Assembly: GCF_900095225.1 (NCBI RefSeq)
Contig: NZ_LT607422.1
Span: forward strand, 64,780-128,779
Length of the DNA: 64,000 nt
DNA from: Pseudomonas sp. UMAB-08
GTDB taxonomy: Bacteria; Pseudomonadota; Gammaproteobacteria; Pseudomonadales; Pseudomonadaceae
Reading direction: 5' to 3'
Position numbers and translations under genes: made by a program. Under the pieces are notes generated by a model. That model was not told the DNA's origin, ran no database searches, and saw nothing but the letters and a program-made list of their open reading frames with translations. Below, piece by piece: positions 43,669 to 52,630 of the stretch; position 1 is the stretch's first letter; each line of letters opens with the position of its first letter.

Positions 43669-44679
43669 CTATTGCCCTTTTAACAGTTGAGCAGCACGAA
43701 CGGCGAAATAAGTAAGAATGCCGTCAGCACCTGCACGTTTAAAAGCGGTGAGGGATTCAAGAATCACAGCCTCACTCAGCCAACCATTCTGGATCGCGGC
43801 CATGTGCATCGCGTATTCACCGCTGACCTGATAGACGAAGGTCGGTACTTTGAATTCGTCTTTGACCCGGTAAAGGATGTCCAGGTACGGCATACCCGGC
43901 TTGACCATCACCATATCAGCCCCTTCAGACAAGTCGGCCGCTACTTCGTGCAGCGCCTCGTTGCTGTTGGCCGGGTCCATTTGATAGGACGCCTTGTTGG
44001 CTTTACCCAGGTTCAGCGCCGACCCTACCGCATCGCGGAACGGCCCGTAGTAGGCGCTGGCATATTTCGCCGAGTACGCCATGATCCGCACATTCACGTG
44101 ATCGGCAAGCTCGAGGGCTTCGCGGATCGCCTGAATGCGACCGTCCATCATGTCAGAAGGCGCAACCACTTGCGCGCCGGCAGCCGCATGAGACAGCGCT
44201 TGCTTAACCAGCGCATCGACGGTGATGTCGTTCTGCACATAGCCCTCTTCGTCGAGGATGCCATCTTGACCGTGCGTGGTAAACGGATCGAGGGCAACGT
44301 CGGTGATCACACCCAACTCAGGGAAGCGAGCACGCAGCGCGCGAGTGGCTCGCTGAGCAATCCCCTCGGGGTTCCAGGCTTCAGCACCATCAAGGGATTT
44401 TTTCTCAGGCGCCGTCACCGGAAACAACGCCAACGCCGGAATGCCCAACGCCACCCACTGCTCCGCTTCCTGCAGCAACAAGTCGATGCTCAGACGCTCA
44501 ACGCCCGGCATCGACGAAATCGTCTCACGACGGTTTTCACCATCGAGTACGAAAACCGGAAGGATCAGGTCGTCGACGGTCAGTACGTTTTCACGGACCA
44601 GGCGACGGGAGAAATCGTCACGACGATTGCGGCGCAAACGGGTAAGAGGAAACAAGCGGTTGGCGGGGGTAAAGCTCAC
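43669..44679 (-). CDS. hemB: Delta-aminolevulinic acid dehydratase (porphobilinogen synthase)
   Basis: 336 residues from GTG 44679, with GGAG 8 bases before. Schiff-base lysines are visible in YSAKYASAYYGPFRD (about K205) and MVMVKPGMPYLDI (about K260). The metal loop reads DVALDPFTTHGQDGILDE, with Asp in place of the zinc cysteines, so it is the magnesium-dependent type as in P. aeruginosa. It joins two aminolevulinate molecules to form porphobilinogen for haem, used next by HemC near 62 kb. Confidence 0.96.
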   Translation of the reverse strand: MSFTPANRLFPLTRLRRNRRDDFSRRLVRENVLTVDDLILPVFVLDGENRRETISSMPGVERLSIDLLLQEAEQWVALGIPALALFPVTAPEKKSLDGAEAWNPEGIAQRATRALRARFPELGVITDVALDPFTTHGQDGILDEEGYVQNDITVDALVKQALSHAAAGAQVVAPSDMMDGRIQAIREALELADHVNVRIMAYSAKYASAYYGPFRDAVGSALNLGKANKASYQMDPANSNEALHEVAADLSEGADMVMVKPGMPYLDILYRVKDEFKVPTFVYQVSGEYAMHMAAIQNGWLSEAVILESLTAFKRAGADGILTYFAVRAAQLLKGQ

Positions 44680-44886
44680 GGCAAGACTCCATAGCCCGCG
44701 CAGGCGGGCAAGCGTGACAGTTATAAGCCACCATTATGACCAATGTATGACATCTATGCGTAACGTGCGACGGTAGGACGCAACCATTGTCTCTGTAGGA
44801 ATTCTTCACGTCGAGACACATATCCACACTTTCCTGAATGTCTTCTAGGCGTTAGGCTGCGCGTTCATTTCGCCAGCATCCAGACA

Positions 44887-45507
44887 ATGCTCCAACAATT
44901 TTTGCAGGACTTTGGCTACTTTGCCCTTTTCCTTGGAACCTTTTTTGAAGGTGAGACGATCCTTGTTCTCGCCGGCTTTCTTGCGTTCCGGGGTTACATG
45001 GATATCAACATGGTCGTGGTCGTGGCCTTCTTTGGAAGCTACGCCGGTGATCAGCTTTGGTATTTCCTGGGGCGTAAGCACGGCCGCAAGTTGCTGGCGC
45101 GCAAACCGCGCTGGCAGTTATTGGGTGACAAGGCCCTGGAGCAAATTCGCAAACACCCGGATATCTGGGTGCTGAGCTTTCGCTTCGTCTATGGGCTGCG
45201 TACCGTGATGCCGGTGGCGATTGGCCTGTCCGGCTATCCGCCTGGGCGCTACCTGCTGCTCAACGGCCTGGGTGCCGGTGTCTGGGCGGCGGCATTGGGT
45301 GCGGCCGCTTATCACTTCGGTGCGCTGCTCGAAGGCCTGCTGGGCAACGTCAAAAAGTATGAGCTTTGGGTGCTGGGCGCCCTGCTATTGCTTGGCGCCG
45401 TTCTGTGGCTACGCAGACGAATCAAAGCCGCACGCATTGCCAAAGAGCTGGAAATGGCGTCCATCAAGGTCGCCACCGTTGACGTCAAGAGTCAGCCAAA
45501 CGATTGA
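44887..45507 (+). CDS. DedA-family membrane protein
   Basis: 206 residues with four to five membrane segments. FFEGETILVLAGFLAFRGYM and the FRFVYGLRTVMPVAIGLSG motif are those of DedA proteins, which work in lipid-carrier flipping and membrane energetics. ATG 44887 fits the first hydrophobic stretch. Its 3' end overlaps the convergent sterol-desaturase gene by 23 bp. It diverges from hemB. Confidence 0.92.
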   Translation: MLQQFLQDFGYFALFLGTFFEGETILVLAGFLAFRGYMDINMVVVVAFFGSYAGDQLWYFLGRKHGRKLLARKPRWQLLGDKALEQIRKHPDIWVLSFRFVYGLRTVMPVAIGLSGYPPGRYLLLNGLGAGVWAAALGAAAYHFGALLEGLLGNVKKYELWVLGALLLLGAVLWLRRRIKAARIAKELEMASIKVATVDVKSQPND

Positions 45508-46723
45508 AATGTTCGCGAGCGCAATACAGCCCCATTGCGCTCAGCAGCACGTAAGTCAGTAAGGTCACCCAGCCCAGCGGACTCACGACCCAAAGCCCCA
45601 GCGCCTGCGCAAGTCCCATTAACGGCAGGTTCAACACCAGACGGGCGCACTCCAGCCTGATCGCCCCAGGCCGGTTCTCCAGCGCCACGCCGAGCACAAA
45701 CAAACCAACCGTGACCCAGACCCAGCCGAGCACCAGTGCCGGCGGGGCCAAGCTGTCGCCCATCCCCATCAGGTAGCTGCCCAGCGCGGCATGGATCGCG
45801 AACTGCACGGTGATGTAGACCTGCTGCGAACGGCTTAACGGCACCTCGAATTTACGAAACTGGCTCAGGTCTGTCTTACCCAGCGGGTACTTGGCCGCGA
45901 CATCCGCCGGGCGCCAGCCGGTGCGCATGAACCAGATCCGCAGCGCATCCCACAGGCTCTCGGTACGCCGTGCGTCGGCGGCCAGCTGTGCGTAAAACTG
46001 CACGTTTGCCCATAGTGGATTCCAGCTCGCCAGTGGCGTGGTGACACCGAAAATCACCGGGACACTGTCCAGCTCTTCCTGGAAAGAACCAAACAATCTG
46101 TCCCAGACAATGAACACTCCGCCGTAGTTGCGATCCATGTAAACAGGGTTCTGCGCATGGTGAACACGATGATTGGACGGCGTCACGAACACCCACTCGA
46201 ACCCGCCCAGCTTGGGAATGTGGCGGGTATGCACCCAGAATTGATACAGCAGATTGAGCGCCGCGACGCTGATGAACACCAGCAATGGCACGCCCAGCAC
46301 TGCCAGCGGCAGGTAGAAAATCCAGCTGAGCAGAAAGCCGGTGCTGGTCTGGCGCAGGGCCGTGGAGAGGTTGTATTCCTCGCTCTGGTGATGGACCGAG
46401 TGCGCCGCCCACAACACGTTGCGCTCGTGCCCCATGCGGTGCAGCCAGTAGTAACAGAAGTCGTAGAGTACGAACGCAAACACCCACACCCATGGGCTGT
46501 CGGGCGAAAGCTGCAGCAGCGACAGATGCTCAAGGGCAAATGCGTAGGTCAGCAAGCCGACGCCCTTGGTCAGCAAGCCGCTGGTGGTCGACAGCACGCC
46601 GGTGCTCAGGCTGTTGATCGAATCGGACAAGCGATACGTATTAACCTTGCGCCAACGGTCAGCTAACAGTTCCACGGCAATCAGCACAAAGAAGAACGGC
46701 ACGGCGTACAGAATCAAATTCAT
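45485..46723 (-). CDS. Sterol desaturase/fatty acid hydroxylase family membrane protein
   Basis: 412 residues from ATG 46723 (MNLILYAVPFFFVLIAVELL). The three di-iron histidine boxes are present: HRMGH, HSVHH and HRVHHAQN. Hydrophobic spans surround them and there are further spans in the C-terminal ~100 residues. Proteins of this family oxidise lipid carbon chains at the membrane; the substrate here is unknown. It diverges from elbB and overlaps the end of the DedA gene by 23 bp. Confidence 0.9.
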   Translation of the reverse strand: MNLILYAVPFFFVLIAVELLADRWRKVNTYRLSDSINSLSTGVLSTTSGLLTKGVGLLTYAFALEHLSLLQLSPDSPWVWVFAFVLYDFCYYWLHRMGHERNVLWAAHSVHHQSEEYNLSTALRQTSTGFLLSWIFYLPLAVLGVPLLVFISVAALNLLYQFWVHTRHIPKLGGFEWVFVTPSNHRVHHAQNPVYMDRNYGGVFIVWDRLFGSFQEELDSVPVIFGVTTPLASWNPLWANVQFYAQLAADARRTESLWDALRIWFMRTGWRPADVAAKYPLGKTDLSQFRKFEVPLSRSQQVYITVQFAIHAALGSYLMGMGDSLAPPALVLGWVWVTVGLFVLGVALENRPGAIRLECARLVLNLPLMGLAQALGLWVVSPLGWVTLLTYVLLSAMGLYCAREHFNRLADS

Positions 46724-46894
46724 GGGTTGCCACTCAGGAGGCCTATTACCAAAGATTAGGCCCGGACTGGCCAAAACCCTATGGCAGCGAATGACAAATT
46801 AGTGGACATTTAACGACATTCTTGTCACCGCATTTAAAGAAACGGCCAGCGTGCGAATCAGCCGATTCAGCGCCATGAACAGGAGCAAAACGCG

Positions 46895-47563
46895 ATGCAA
46901 AAGAGAGTGGCAGTGATTCTTTCCGGCTGCGGTGTCCAGGATGGAGCGGAGATCCATGAGAGCGTTCTTACCCTGCTGCGCCTGGACCAACGCGGCGTCG
47001 AGGTGCAATGCTTCGCTCCTGACATTGCGCAACACGATGTGATCAACCACCTGACCGGCGAAAAAATGCCCGAGTCGCGCAACGTCCTGGTCGAGTCCGC
47101 ACGCATTGCCCGTGGCGCGATCAAGGATATTCGCGAGGCCAATGCAGAGGATTTTGATGCGCTGATCATGCCGGGTGGATTTGGCGTGGCAAAAAACCTG
47201 TCCAATTTCGCCTTCGAAGGCGTCCATTGCAGCCTGCAGCCTGAGCTTCTGACGCTGGCCGAAGCCTTTGCCGAATCAGGAAAACCCATAGGGTTGATCT
47301 GCATTTCCCCCGCGCTGGCAGCGAAAATCTATGGGCCGGGCGTCACCTGCACCATCGGCAACGACCCGGACACCGCCAAGGCCATCTGCAAAATGGGCGG
47401 CAACCACACAGAGTGCGCAGTCGACGAGATTGTCGAGGACACCGCACGCAAACTGGTCAGCACCCCAGCGTACATGACCGCCCAGTCGATCAGCGAAGCG
47501 GCGGCCGGGATCAACAAACTGGTGGATCGGGTGATTGAGTTGACGCAGGAAAACGAAGATTAA
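46895..47563 (+). CDS. elbB: ElbB, DJ-1/PfpI-family glyoxalase-like protein
   Basis: 222 residues. RVAVILSGCGVQDGAEIHES and DALIMPGGFGVAKNLSNFA belong to the ElbB branch of the DJ-1 superfamily, and PIGLICISPALAAKI holds the nucleophile-elbow cysteine. GGNHTECAVDEIVEDT follows. It is linked to isoprenoid-precursor metabolism by old E. coli screens and has low glyoxalase activity. ATG 46895 follows GGAG and is clean. Confidence 0.93.
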   Translation: MQKRVAVILSGCGVQDGAEIHESVLTLLRLDQRGVEVQCFAPDIAQHDVINHLTGEKMPESRNVLVESARIARGAIKDIREANAEDFDALIMPGGFGVAKNLSNFAFEGVHCSLQPELLTLAEAFAESGKPIGLICISPALAAKIYGPGVTCTIGNDPDTAKAICKMGGNHTECAVDEIVEDTARKLVSTPAYMTAQSISEAAAGINKLVDRVIELTQENED

Positions 47564-47587
47564 CGGTGAAAACCGCCCAATCCTGAC

Positions 47588-48046
47588 TTAAGGGTATTCC
47601 CGCACCAGCCGCGTCAGGATCCGATCAAGGGCATTGGCGAACGCCTGTTTTTCGCGTTCGCCATGGGGCGCTTGCCCGCCGCCCATCTGGCCCTGATCAC
47701 GCAGGTCAGTGAACAGGTTTCGCACCGCCAGACGATCACCCATGTTTTGCGGGTCGAACTCGCGGCCCCGAGGGTCGAGTGCCGCGACGCCTTTTTTGAT
47801 CAGCCGATCCGCCAACGGCACATCGCTGCAAATCACCAGTTCGCCCGGCACTGCATGCTCGACCAGGTAATCATCCGCAGCGTCTGGGCCGCTGGGCACC
47901 ACGATCAATTTCACGCACGCATACGTCGGCTTGACCTGGCTTTGCCCTGCCACCAACAACACCTCGAAATGACGCTTCAAAGCGAACTTGATGACTTGGT
48001 CTTTAGCCGCCCGGGGGCAAGCATCGGCATCGATCCAGACGCGCAT
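47588..48046 (-). CDS. yaiI: YaiI/YqxD family (UPF0178) protein
   Basis: 152 residues: MRVWIDADACPRAAKDQVIK at the start, then VVPSGPDAADDYLVEHAVPGELVICSDVPLADRLI, the acidic PIN-like metal site of the UPF0178 family. It is likely a nuclease-fold protein; the substrate is unknown. It converges on elbB and lies 9 bp after the iron permease stop. Confidence 0.92.
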   Translation of the reverse strand: MRVWIDADACPRAAKDQVIKFALKRHFEVLLVAGQSQVKPTYACVKLIVVPSGPDAADDYLVEHAVPGELVICSDVPLADRLIKKGVAALDPRGREFDPQNMGDRLAVRNLFTDLRDQGQMGGGQAPHGEREKQAFANALDRILTRLVREYP

Positions 48047-48055
48047 ACAGTTTTC

Positions 48056-49951
48056 CTAGACCGCCGGAATGCGGCGTTTCTCAGCCAGACGGCTACGGCC
48101 ATACAACACCGCAATCGCTAACAAGGCAACGGCCTGTGCAGACAGCGAATACGCGTCGGCATGAATGCCCAGCCAATCGAACTCGAAGAACGGCACCGGA
48201 CGCGTGCCGAAGATGCCGGCTTCTTGCAACGCCTTGACGCCATGCCCGGCGAACACCACCGACAACCCGCACAGCAGTGCTGCGTTGATGCTGAAGAACA
48301 GCGCCAGTGGCAGCTTGGCCGAACCGCGCAAAATCACCCACGCCAGACCGATCAATAACACAAGCGCTGTCGCGCCACCGGCCAGCACGGCGTTATGACC
48401 CGCAGGACCGGCCTGCAGCCACAGGGTTTCGTAGAACAGGATGACCTCGAACAACTCGCGATAGACCGAGAAGAAGGCAAGGATTGCGAAGCCAAAGCGG
48501 CCACCACCGCCCACCAGGCTGCTCTTGATGTAATCCTGCCAGGCAGCGGCATGACGGCGGTCGTGCATCCACACCCCGAGCCACAGCACCATGACGCTGG
48601 CAAACAAGGCCGTGGCGCCTTCAAGTAATTCACGCTGAGCGCCGCTGACATCAATCACATACGCGGCCACCGCCCACGTCGCGAGACCGGCGAGCAGGGC
48701 CAGACCCCAACCAATGTTGACGCTACGTGCCGCCGACTCCTGGCCGGTGTTGCGCAGGAACGCCAGAATCGCCGCCAGCACCAGGATCGCTTCCAGGCCT
48801 TCGCGCAGCAGAATCAGCAGACCCGAGATATAGCTCAGCGACAGGCTCAAGCCATCGCTGCCGAGCAGATCCGCCGATTGTTTGAGCAGGGCTTTAGCCG
48901 CTTCCAGCTTCTGTGCTGCCTGCGCCACCGGCAGGCCATCCTGCAACGACTGACGGAAAGCCATCAGGGATTTTTCAGTGGCCTTGCGAACGTTGGGGTC
49001 GACGTTGTCCAGCGAGCTTTCAACCAGCTCAAACCCTTCCAGATAGGCCGCGACCGACAGGTCATACGCTTGCTCGTGATCGCCTGCACGGTACGCCGCC
49101 AGGCTCTTGTCCAACGTCATGCGGGTGTATTCGAGCAGTTGCCCGGGGCCACGTTGTGCTTGCGGCGGCTGTGCGCGCTGGGCACGGAAGGTCGCAGCGA
49201 CCTCAACACCTTGAGCAGCACCCACCTCTGCCGGCGTTTGCCGGGCCAGATCGGCCAAATTGAATACCGTGCCTTTGGCCGTTGCGGGATCAGCCGTGAA
49301 ACTGGCGATATAGGTGGCCACGTCCCAGCGCTGACGGTCGTCCAGTTGGTCGGCGAAAGCAGGCATGTCCGTGCCTTGAACACCCAGGCCCAGCGTGTTG
49401 TAAACGTCATACAGACTTAAGTGGTCGAGCCGGGCCTTGTTACGCAGATTGGCGGGCGGCGGCGTCAAACCAATCCCGGCCGGGCCATCACCCGCCCCGG
49501 CGTCACCATGGCACACCGAACAATGCTGGGCGTACAGCGGCGCACCACGGGCAGGATCGGGGGTGATTGCCGGGGCTTGGCTGACTTCATACGTCACCGC
49601 CAGCTTGGCCGCCAACAGTCGAGCCTGGCGCGCTACAGCGGCGCCCTCCTGATGCTGACTCACGGCCTCGCGCAGGCTGACCACGCCCTGCTCCAGCTCA
49701 GTGCGCTCGGCACGGGTAGGCAAGGTGACGATCAAACCCTGCAAGACGGTCAGAAATTCCAACTGCTCGCGGTATTCAGATTCATCGATGACCTTCCCAT
49801 CAGCAACGGTAGCGGGATAGTCCGCACCGATGTAACCCAGCATGTGTAACGCCTGAGCGGCGCCATCAACAGGGTCAGCCAGCAACTCGAGACTGCACAG
49901 GGCAAACACGGGCAGCATCAGCCAAGCCCAAAAACGGGAGGGGAAAGACAT
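48056..49951 (-). CDS. Cytochrome c-FTR1 fusion, probable high-affinity iron permease
   Basis: 631 residues from ATG 49951. A signal peptide is followed by a helical region, a c-type haem site QHCSVCHGD (CxxCH at 144-148) with a distal Met in GTDMPAFADQL, a linker helical region, and the FTR1 permease from about residue 380 with LLREGLEAILVLAAILAFL and VYRELFEVILFYE. The glutamates in these motifs bind Fe(III). The fused cytochrome probably oxidises Fe(II) or accepts its electron before import, as in EfeUOB-related systems. A candidate Fur box lies about 42-60 bases upstream. Confidence 0.9.
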   Translation of the reverse strand: MSFPSRFWAWLMLPVFALCSLELLADPVDGAAQALHMLGYIGADYPATVADGKVIDESEYREQLEFLTVLQGLIVTLPTRAERTELEQGVVSLREAVSQHQEGAAVARQARLLAAKLAVTYEVSQAPAITPDPARGAPLYAQHCSVCHGDAGAGDGPAGIGLTPPPANLRNKARLDHLSLYDVYNTLGLGVQGTDMPAFADQLDDRQRWDVATYIASFTADPATAKGTVFNLADLARQTPAEVGAAQGVEVAATFRAQRAQPPQAQRGPGQLLEYTRMTLDKSLAAYRAGDHEQAYDLSVAAYLEGFELVESSLDNVDPNVRKATEKSLMAFRQSLQDGLPVAQAAQKLEAAKALLKQSADLLGSDGLSLSLSYISGLLILLREGLEAILVLAAILAFLRNTGQESAARSVNIGWGLALLAGLATWAVAAYVIDVSGAQRELLEGATALFASVMVLWLGVWMHDRRHAAAWQDYIKSSLVGGGGRFGFAILAFFSVYRELFEVILFYETLWLQAGPAGHNAVLAGGATALVLLIGLAWVILRGSAKLPLALFFSINAALLCGLSVVFAGHGVKALQEAGIFGTRPVPFFEFDWLGIHADAYSLSAQAVALLAIAVLYGRSRLAEKRRIPAV

Positions 49952-49992
49952 CAAGGAATCCCAAATAAGAATGCGTTGTATTACATTGTATC

Positions 49993-50010
49993 AATATTTC
50001 TCGTTCTCAT
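49993..50010 (-). promoter_or_regulatory. Candidate Fur box upstream of the FTR1 gene
   Basis: Read on the minus strand, ATGAGAACGAGAAATATT matches 14 of 18 positions of the usual Fur-box core ATGAGAATGATAATCATT. It starts 42 bases before the ATG of an iron permease gene. The match is by eye, without a scoring matrix. Confidence 0.55.
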
Positions 50011-50079
50011 GCAGCTGCGTTTGGGATGGACGGTGTGACACCACGCCGCATAGCCTGCTGAGCACGTCGAAATGTTGCG

Positions 50080-50988
50080 CTAATCCTTGCGAACAATTGA
50101 CGTGTAGTGGTCGGCCATAAAGTCCACGAAAGCGCGCACCTTGGGAGCAAGGTGCTTCGCGTGGGGGTAAAGCGCGTAGTAGTGAAGCGGCCCTAACGTG
50201 TACTGCGGCAGGATGCGCACAAGGTGCCCGCGGTCGATATCGCACTGGACAGTCGCCTGCGTAAACGCTGCGATACCCGCCCCCGCCAATGTCGCCGCAT
50301 ACAGAGCACTGACCGTATCGACCTTGAAGCTACCGGTTGGCATCACACGAACAGGGTCGCCACGCGCAGTGCCGAGCTGCCATGCTGAGGCAGCACCACC
50401 GTGGCCCGAGTAAGCCAATAGCCGATGCGCCTCAAGTACCTGCACCGTACGAGGCAAACCCCGCTCTCGTACATAGGCCGGTGATGCCACCAGCACCTGC
50501 TCCGAAACAGCCAATGTCCGGGCAACCATTGTCGTGTCGGCAAGCGGCCCGGTAATGCGCAGGGCCACATCGAAACGGTCCGCGACAAGGTCGACAAACT
50601 GGTCATCACAGGACAGATCAAGCTGAATATCAGGATAGCGATGCTGGAAACCCGGCAACCAACCGCCCAACTCCAATGTCCCGATGACCAACGGCACGCT
50701 GACCCGTAATACGCCCGCAGGCCGTTGATGCTCCCCTGCCATGGCCCGTGCCGCAGCGTCCACACGCTCCAGAATATCGACGCAGGACGCGAAGTATTGC
50801 TCGCCTGCACTGGTCAGGCTGAACCGCCGGGTGTTTCGATTGATGAGCTGAACACCCAATTCGACTTCCAACTGCTGCAACTGGCGCGAGACCGTCGAGT
50901 GCGTGGTGTCCAGGCGCTCAGCCGCGGCCGAAAAGCCCCTGGCTTCGACGATGCAACGAAAAGCACGCATGGCAAGCAGTTGGTTCAT
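50080..50988 (-). CDS. LysR-type transcriptional regulator
   Basis: 302 residues from ATG 50988 (MNQLLAMRAFRCIVEARGFS); GTG 51000 is an alternative. The helix-turn-helix is AERLDTTHSTVSRQLQQLEVELGVQL, then the effector-binding domain VLRVSVPLVIGTLELGGWLP and GRLVRILP-type closing. It is transcribed in the same direction as the isochorismatase gene 45 bp upstream and may control it or the LysE gene beyond. The effector is unknown. Confidence 0.93.
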   Translation of the reverse strand: MNQLLAMRAFRCIVEARGFSAAAERLDTTHSTVSRQLQQLEVELGVQLINRNTRRFSLTSAGEQYFASCVDILERVDAAARAMAGEHQRPAGVLRVSVPLVIGTLELGGWLPGFQHRYPDIQLDLSCDDQFVDLVADRFDVALRITGPLADTTMVARTLAVSEQVLVASPAYVRERGLPRTVQVLEAHRLLAYSGHGGAASAWQLGTARGDPVRVMPTGSFKVDTVSALYAATLAGAGIAAFTQATVQCDIDRGHLVRILPQYTLGPLHYYALYPHAKHLAPKVRAFVDFMADHYTSIVRKD

Positions 50989-51033
50989 GGAGTGAGCCAC
51001 TCAAAGGTGCCGCTCAAAGACCGGCAATGGACA

Positions 51034-51768
51034 TCAATGCAGCGGCAAATTGATGATTTGCGCAGTGGTCAACACATCACCGAAGGTGTCTTCGATCTCG
51101 GCAAGCGCGGCGCGATGCAACGCATCGGCACTGACAGAGTCACCATTGGCACGCGTGATGGTGCGCGTGGCCGAGGCATCGGATGCTACCACGACCCCAT
51201 AACCCAGCGGCACCGCGTCCCGCGCAGCGCCCGCCACACAGGCATGCGTCATAAGGCCTGAGATGATCACGGTCTTGATACCGGCCTTTTTCAACTGGCT
51301 GTCCAGATCAGTACTGGCAAATACGCTGACCGTGCTTTTTTGCACCTGTTTGTCCTGAGCGCGCGGTTTCATGAGCGGGTGGAACTCGACACCCTCGCTC
51401 CCTAGCGCAAAGACTGCGGAGTCCTTCGGTGCAACGTGCTGGACATGGATCACCGGCAGGCTGGCCTTATCGGCGAATTGAATCAGGCGCCGGGTATTTT
51501 CCAATGCGTGCATACCGTCGGGTATGGGCATTTTCCCGGTGAAGTACTCGTTCTGGAAATCGATAACGACCAACGCCGTCGTGCGCGGATCAAGACGGTC
51601 GATCGGCGTCGCACCTGACAGTGCACGAATAGTTGGCTGTGCGTTCACGACTGGGGTCGCAGCGACGCTCCACTGTGCAGCCGACAAACTGAAGGTCGCC
51701 AAAAGCGTCTTTAGTAGCGAAGGAAAGAAACGGGAGGTTTGAACACGGTTCAGAGAGAGGCTCGACAT
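51034..51768 (-). CDS. Secreted isochorismatase-family hydrolase
   Basis: 244 residues with an N-terminal signal (LLKTLLATFSLSAAQWSVAA) and then an isochorismatase fold. The Asp-Lys-Cys triad is visible: ALVVIDFQNEYF (D70), DKQVQKSTVSVF (about K144) and ISGLMTHACVAGAA (C177). Enzymes of this class hydrolyse amides or enol ethers. A signal peptide is unusual for the class and suggests a periplasmic enzyme. Start ATG 51768 has CAGGAATCC before it. It lies between a LysE-type exporter and a LysR regulator, all on one strand. Confidence 0.88.
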   Translation of the reverse strand: MSSLSLNRVQTSRFFPSLLKTLLATFSLSAAQWSVAATPVVNAQPTIRALSGATPIDRLDPRTTALVVIDFQNEYFTGKMPIPDGMHALENTRRLIQFADKASLPVIHVQHVAPKDSAVFALGSEGVEFHPLMKPRAQDKQVQKSTVSVFASTDLDSQLKKAGIKTVIISGLMTHACVAGAARDAVPLGYGVVVASDASATRTITRANGDSVSADALHRAALAEIEDTFGDVLTTAQIINLPLH

Positions 51769-51887
51769 ATGGATTCCTGGGTCAGAGTGATTTCATTCCG
51801 CCCAGTCTATGAGCCCACCGACACCCCAACCACGCACCTATCAAGACATGTCCTGTGCAAAAACTGCACAAGACATGCTAAAGGGAA

Positions 51888-52520
51888 TCAAGCCGTACCG
51901 CGATGGATCGTGGCCAGAAATGCCGCCGCGCCGACGAACAATCCGGCAAAGGTCCGGTTCATCCGACGCTGCTGCTTCGGCGTGCGCAGCAGGCGCAGCA
52001 CGCGCGAAGCCAGCCCGGTATAACCGGCCATCACCGTCAGATCGACCGCGACCATGGTGGCGCAGATGATCAGGTATTGGACGAGCAGCGGCTGATGCGG
52101 GTCGATGAATTGCGGGAGGATCGCCAGCATGAACACCAGCGCCTTGGGGTTGCTGATATTCACCAGAAAGCCACGCATGACCAGGCTCAAGGGCCGGCCA
52201 ATCGGGCGTACGGCAGCGTCATCGGCCATGTCGCTGGGCAGCGCGCGCCATTGTTTGATGGCCAGATAGACCAGATAGAGCACGCCAAACCATTTGATCA
52301 GGCTGAAGGCCAGCGCGGACGTCGCAAGGACTGCACCCACGCCCGCCGCAACAATCGCAATCTGCAACACCAGCGCCAATTGCAGGCCCAGAACGTTCCA
52401 GTAACCGCGCCAGAAACCGTATTGCAACCCGCACGACATGGACGCGATAGCGCCAGCCCCTGGAGACAGGCTGATAACCCAGCAGGCGGCAAAAAATGCC
52501 AGCCACGTTTCAAGCAACAT
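51888..52520 (-). CDS. LysE/RhtB-family amino-acid or metabolite exporter
   Basis: 210 residues with six spans. LAFFAACWVISLSPGAGAIASMSCGLQYGF is the conserved opening with the family SPGP-type motif in the form SPGAGA, and RGFLVNISNPKALVFMLAILPQF is the second conserved piece. ATG 52520 is preferred over GTG 52523 because GAGGTG stands 5 bases before it. It heads the group that includes the isochorismatase and LysR genes; an export and processing role for a shared metabolite is possible but unproven. Confidence 0.9.
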   Translation of the reverse strand: MLLETWLAFFAACWVISLSPGAGAIASMSCGLQYGFWRGYWNVLGLQLALVLQIAIVAAGVGAVLATSALAFSLIKWFGVLYLVYLAIKQWRALPSDMADDAAVRPIGRPLSLVMRGFLVNISNPKALVFMLAILPQFIDPHQPLLVQYLIICATMVAVDLTVMAGYTGLASRVLRLLRTPKQQRRMNRTFAGLFVGAAAFLATIHRGTA

Positions 52521-52630
52521 CACACACCTCAGGCAAGACCGGAATGCCTTCTAAGCTAATGTTTGCGCCGAAAAATGACTATTCATTTTTTAAGGTCTGC
52601 TGGCAAACGCCCAGCAGGCCCATGCGTTGA

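Noticed and set aside
44845..45081. Minus-strand 78-residue frame before DedA
   Set aside because: It is antisense to the DedA N-terminus, has no ribosome site, and its composition is that of a shadow.
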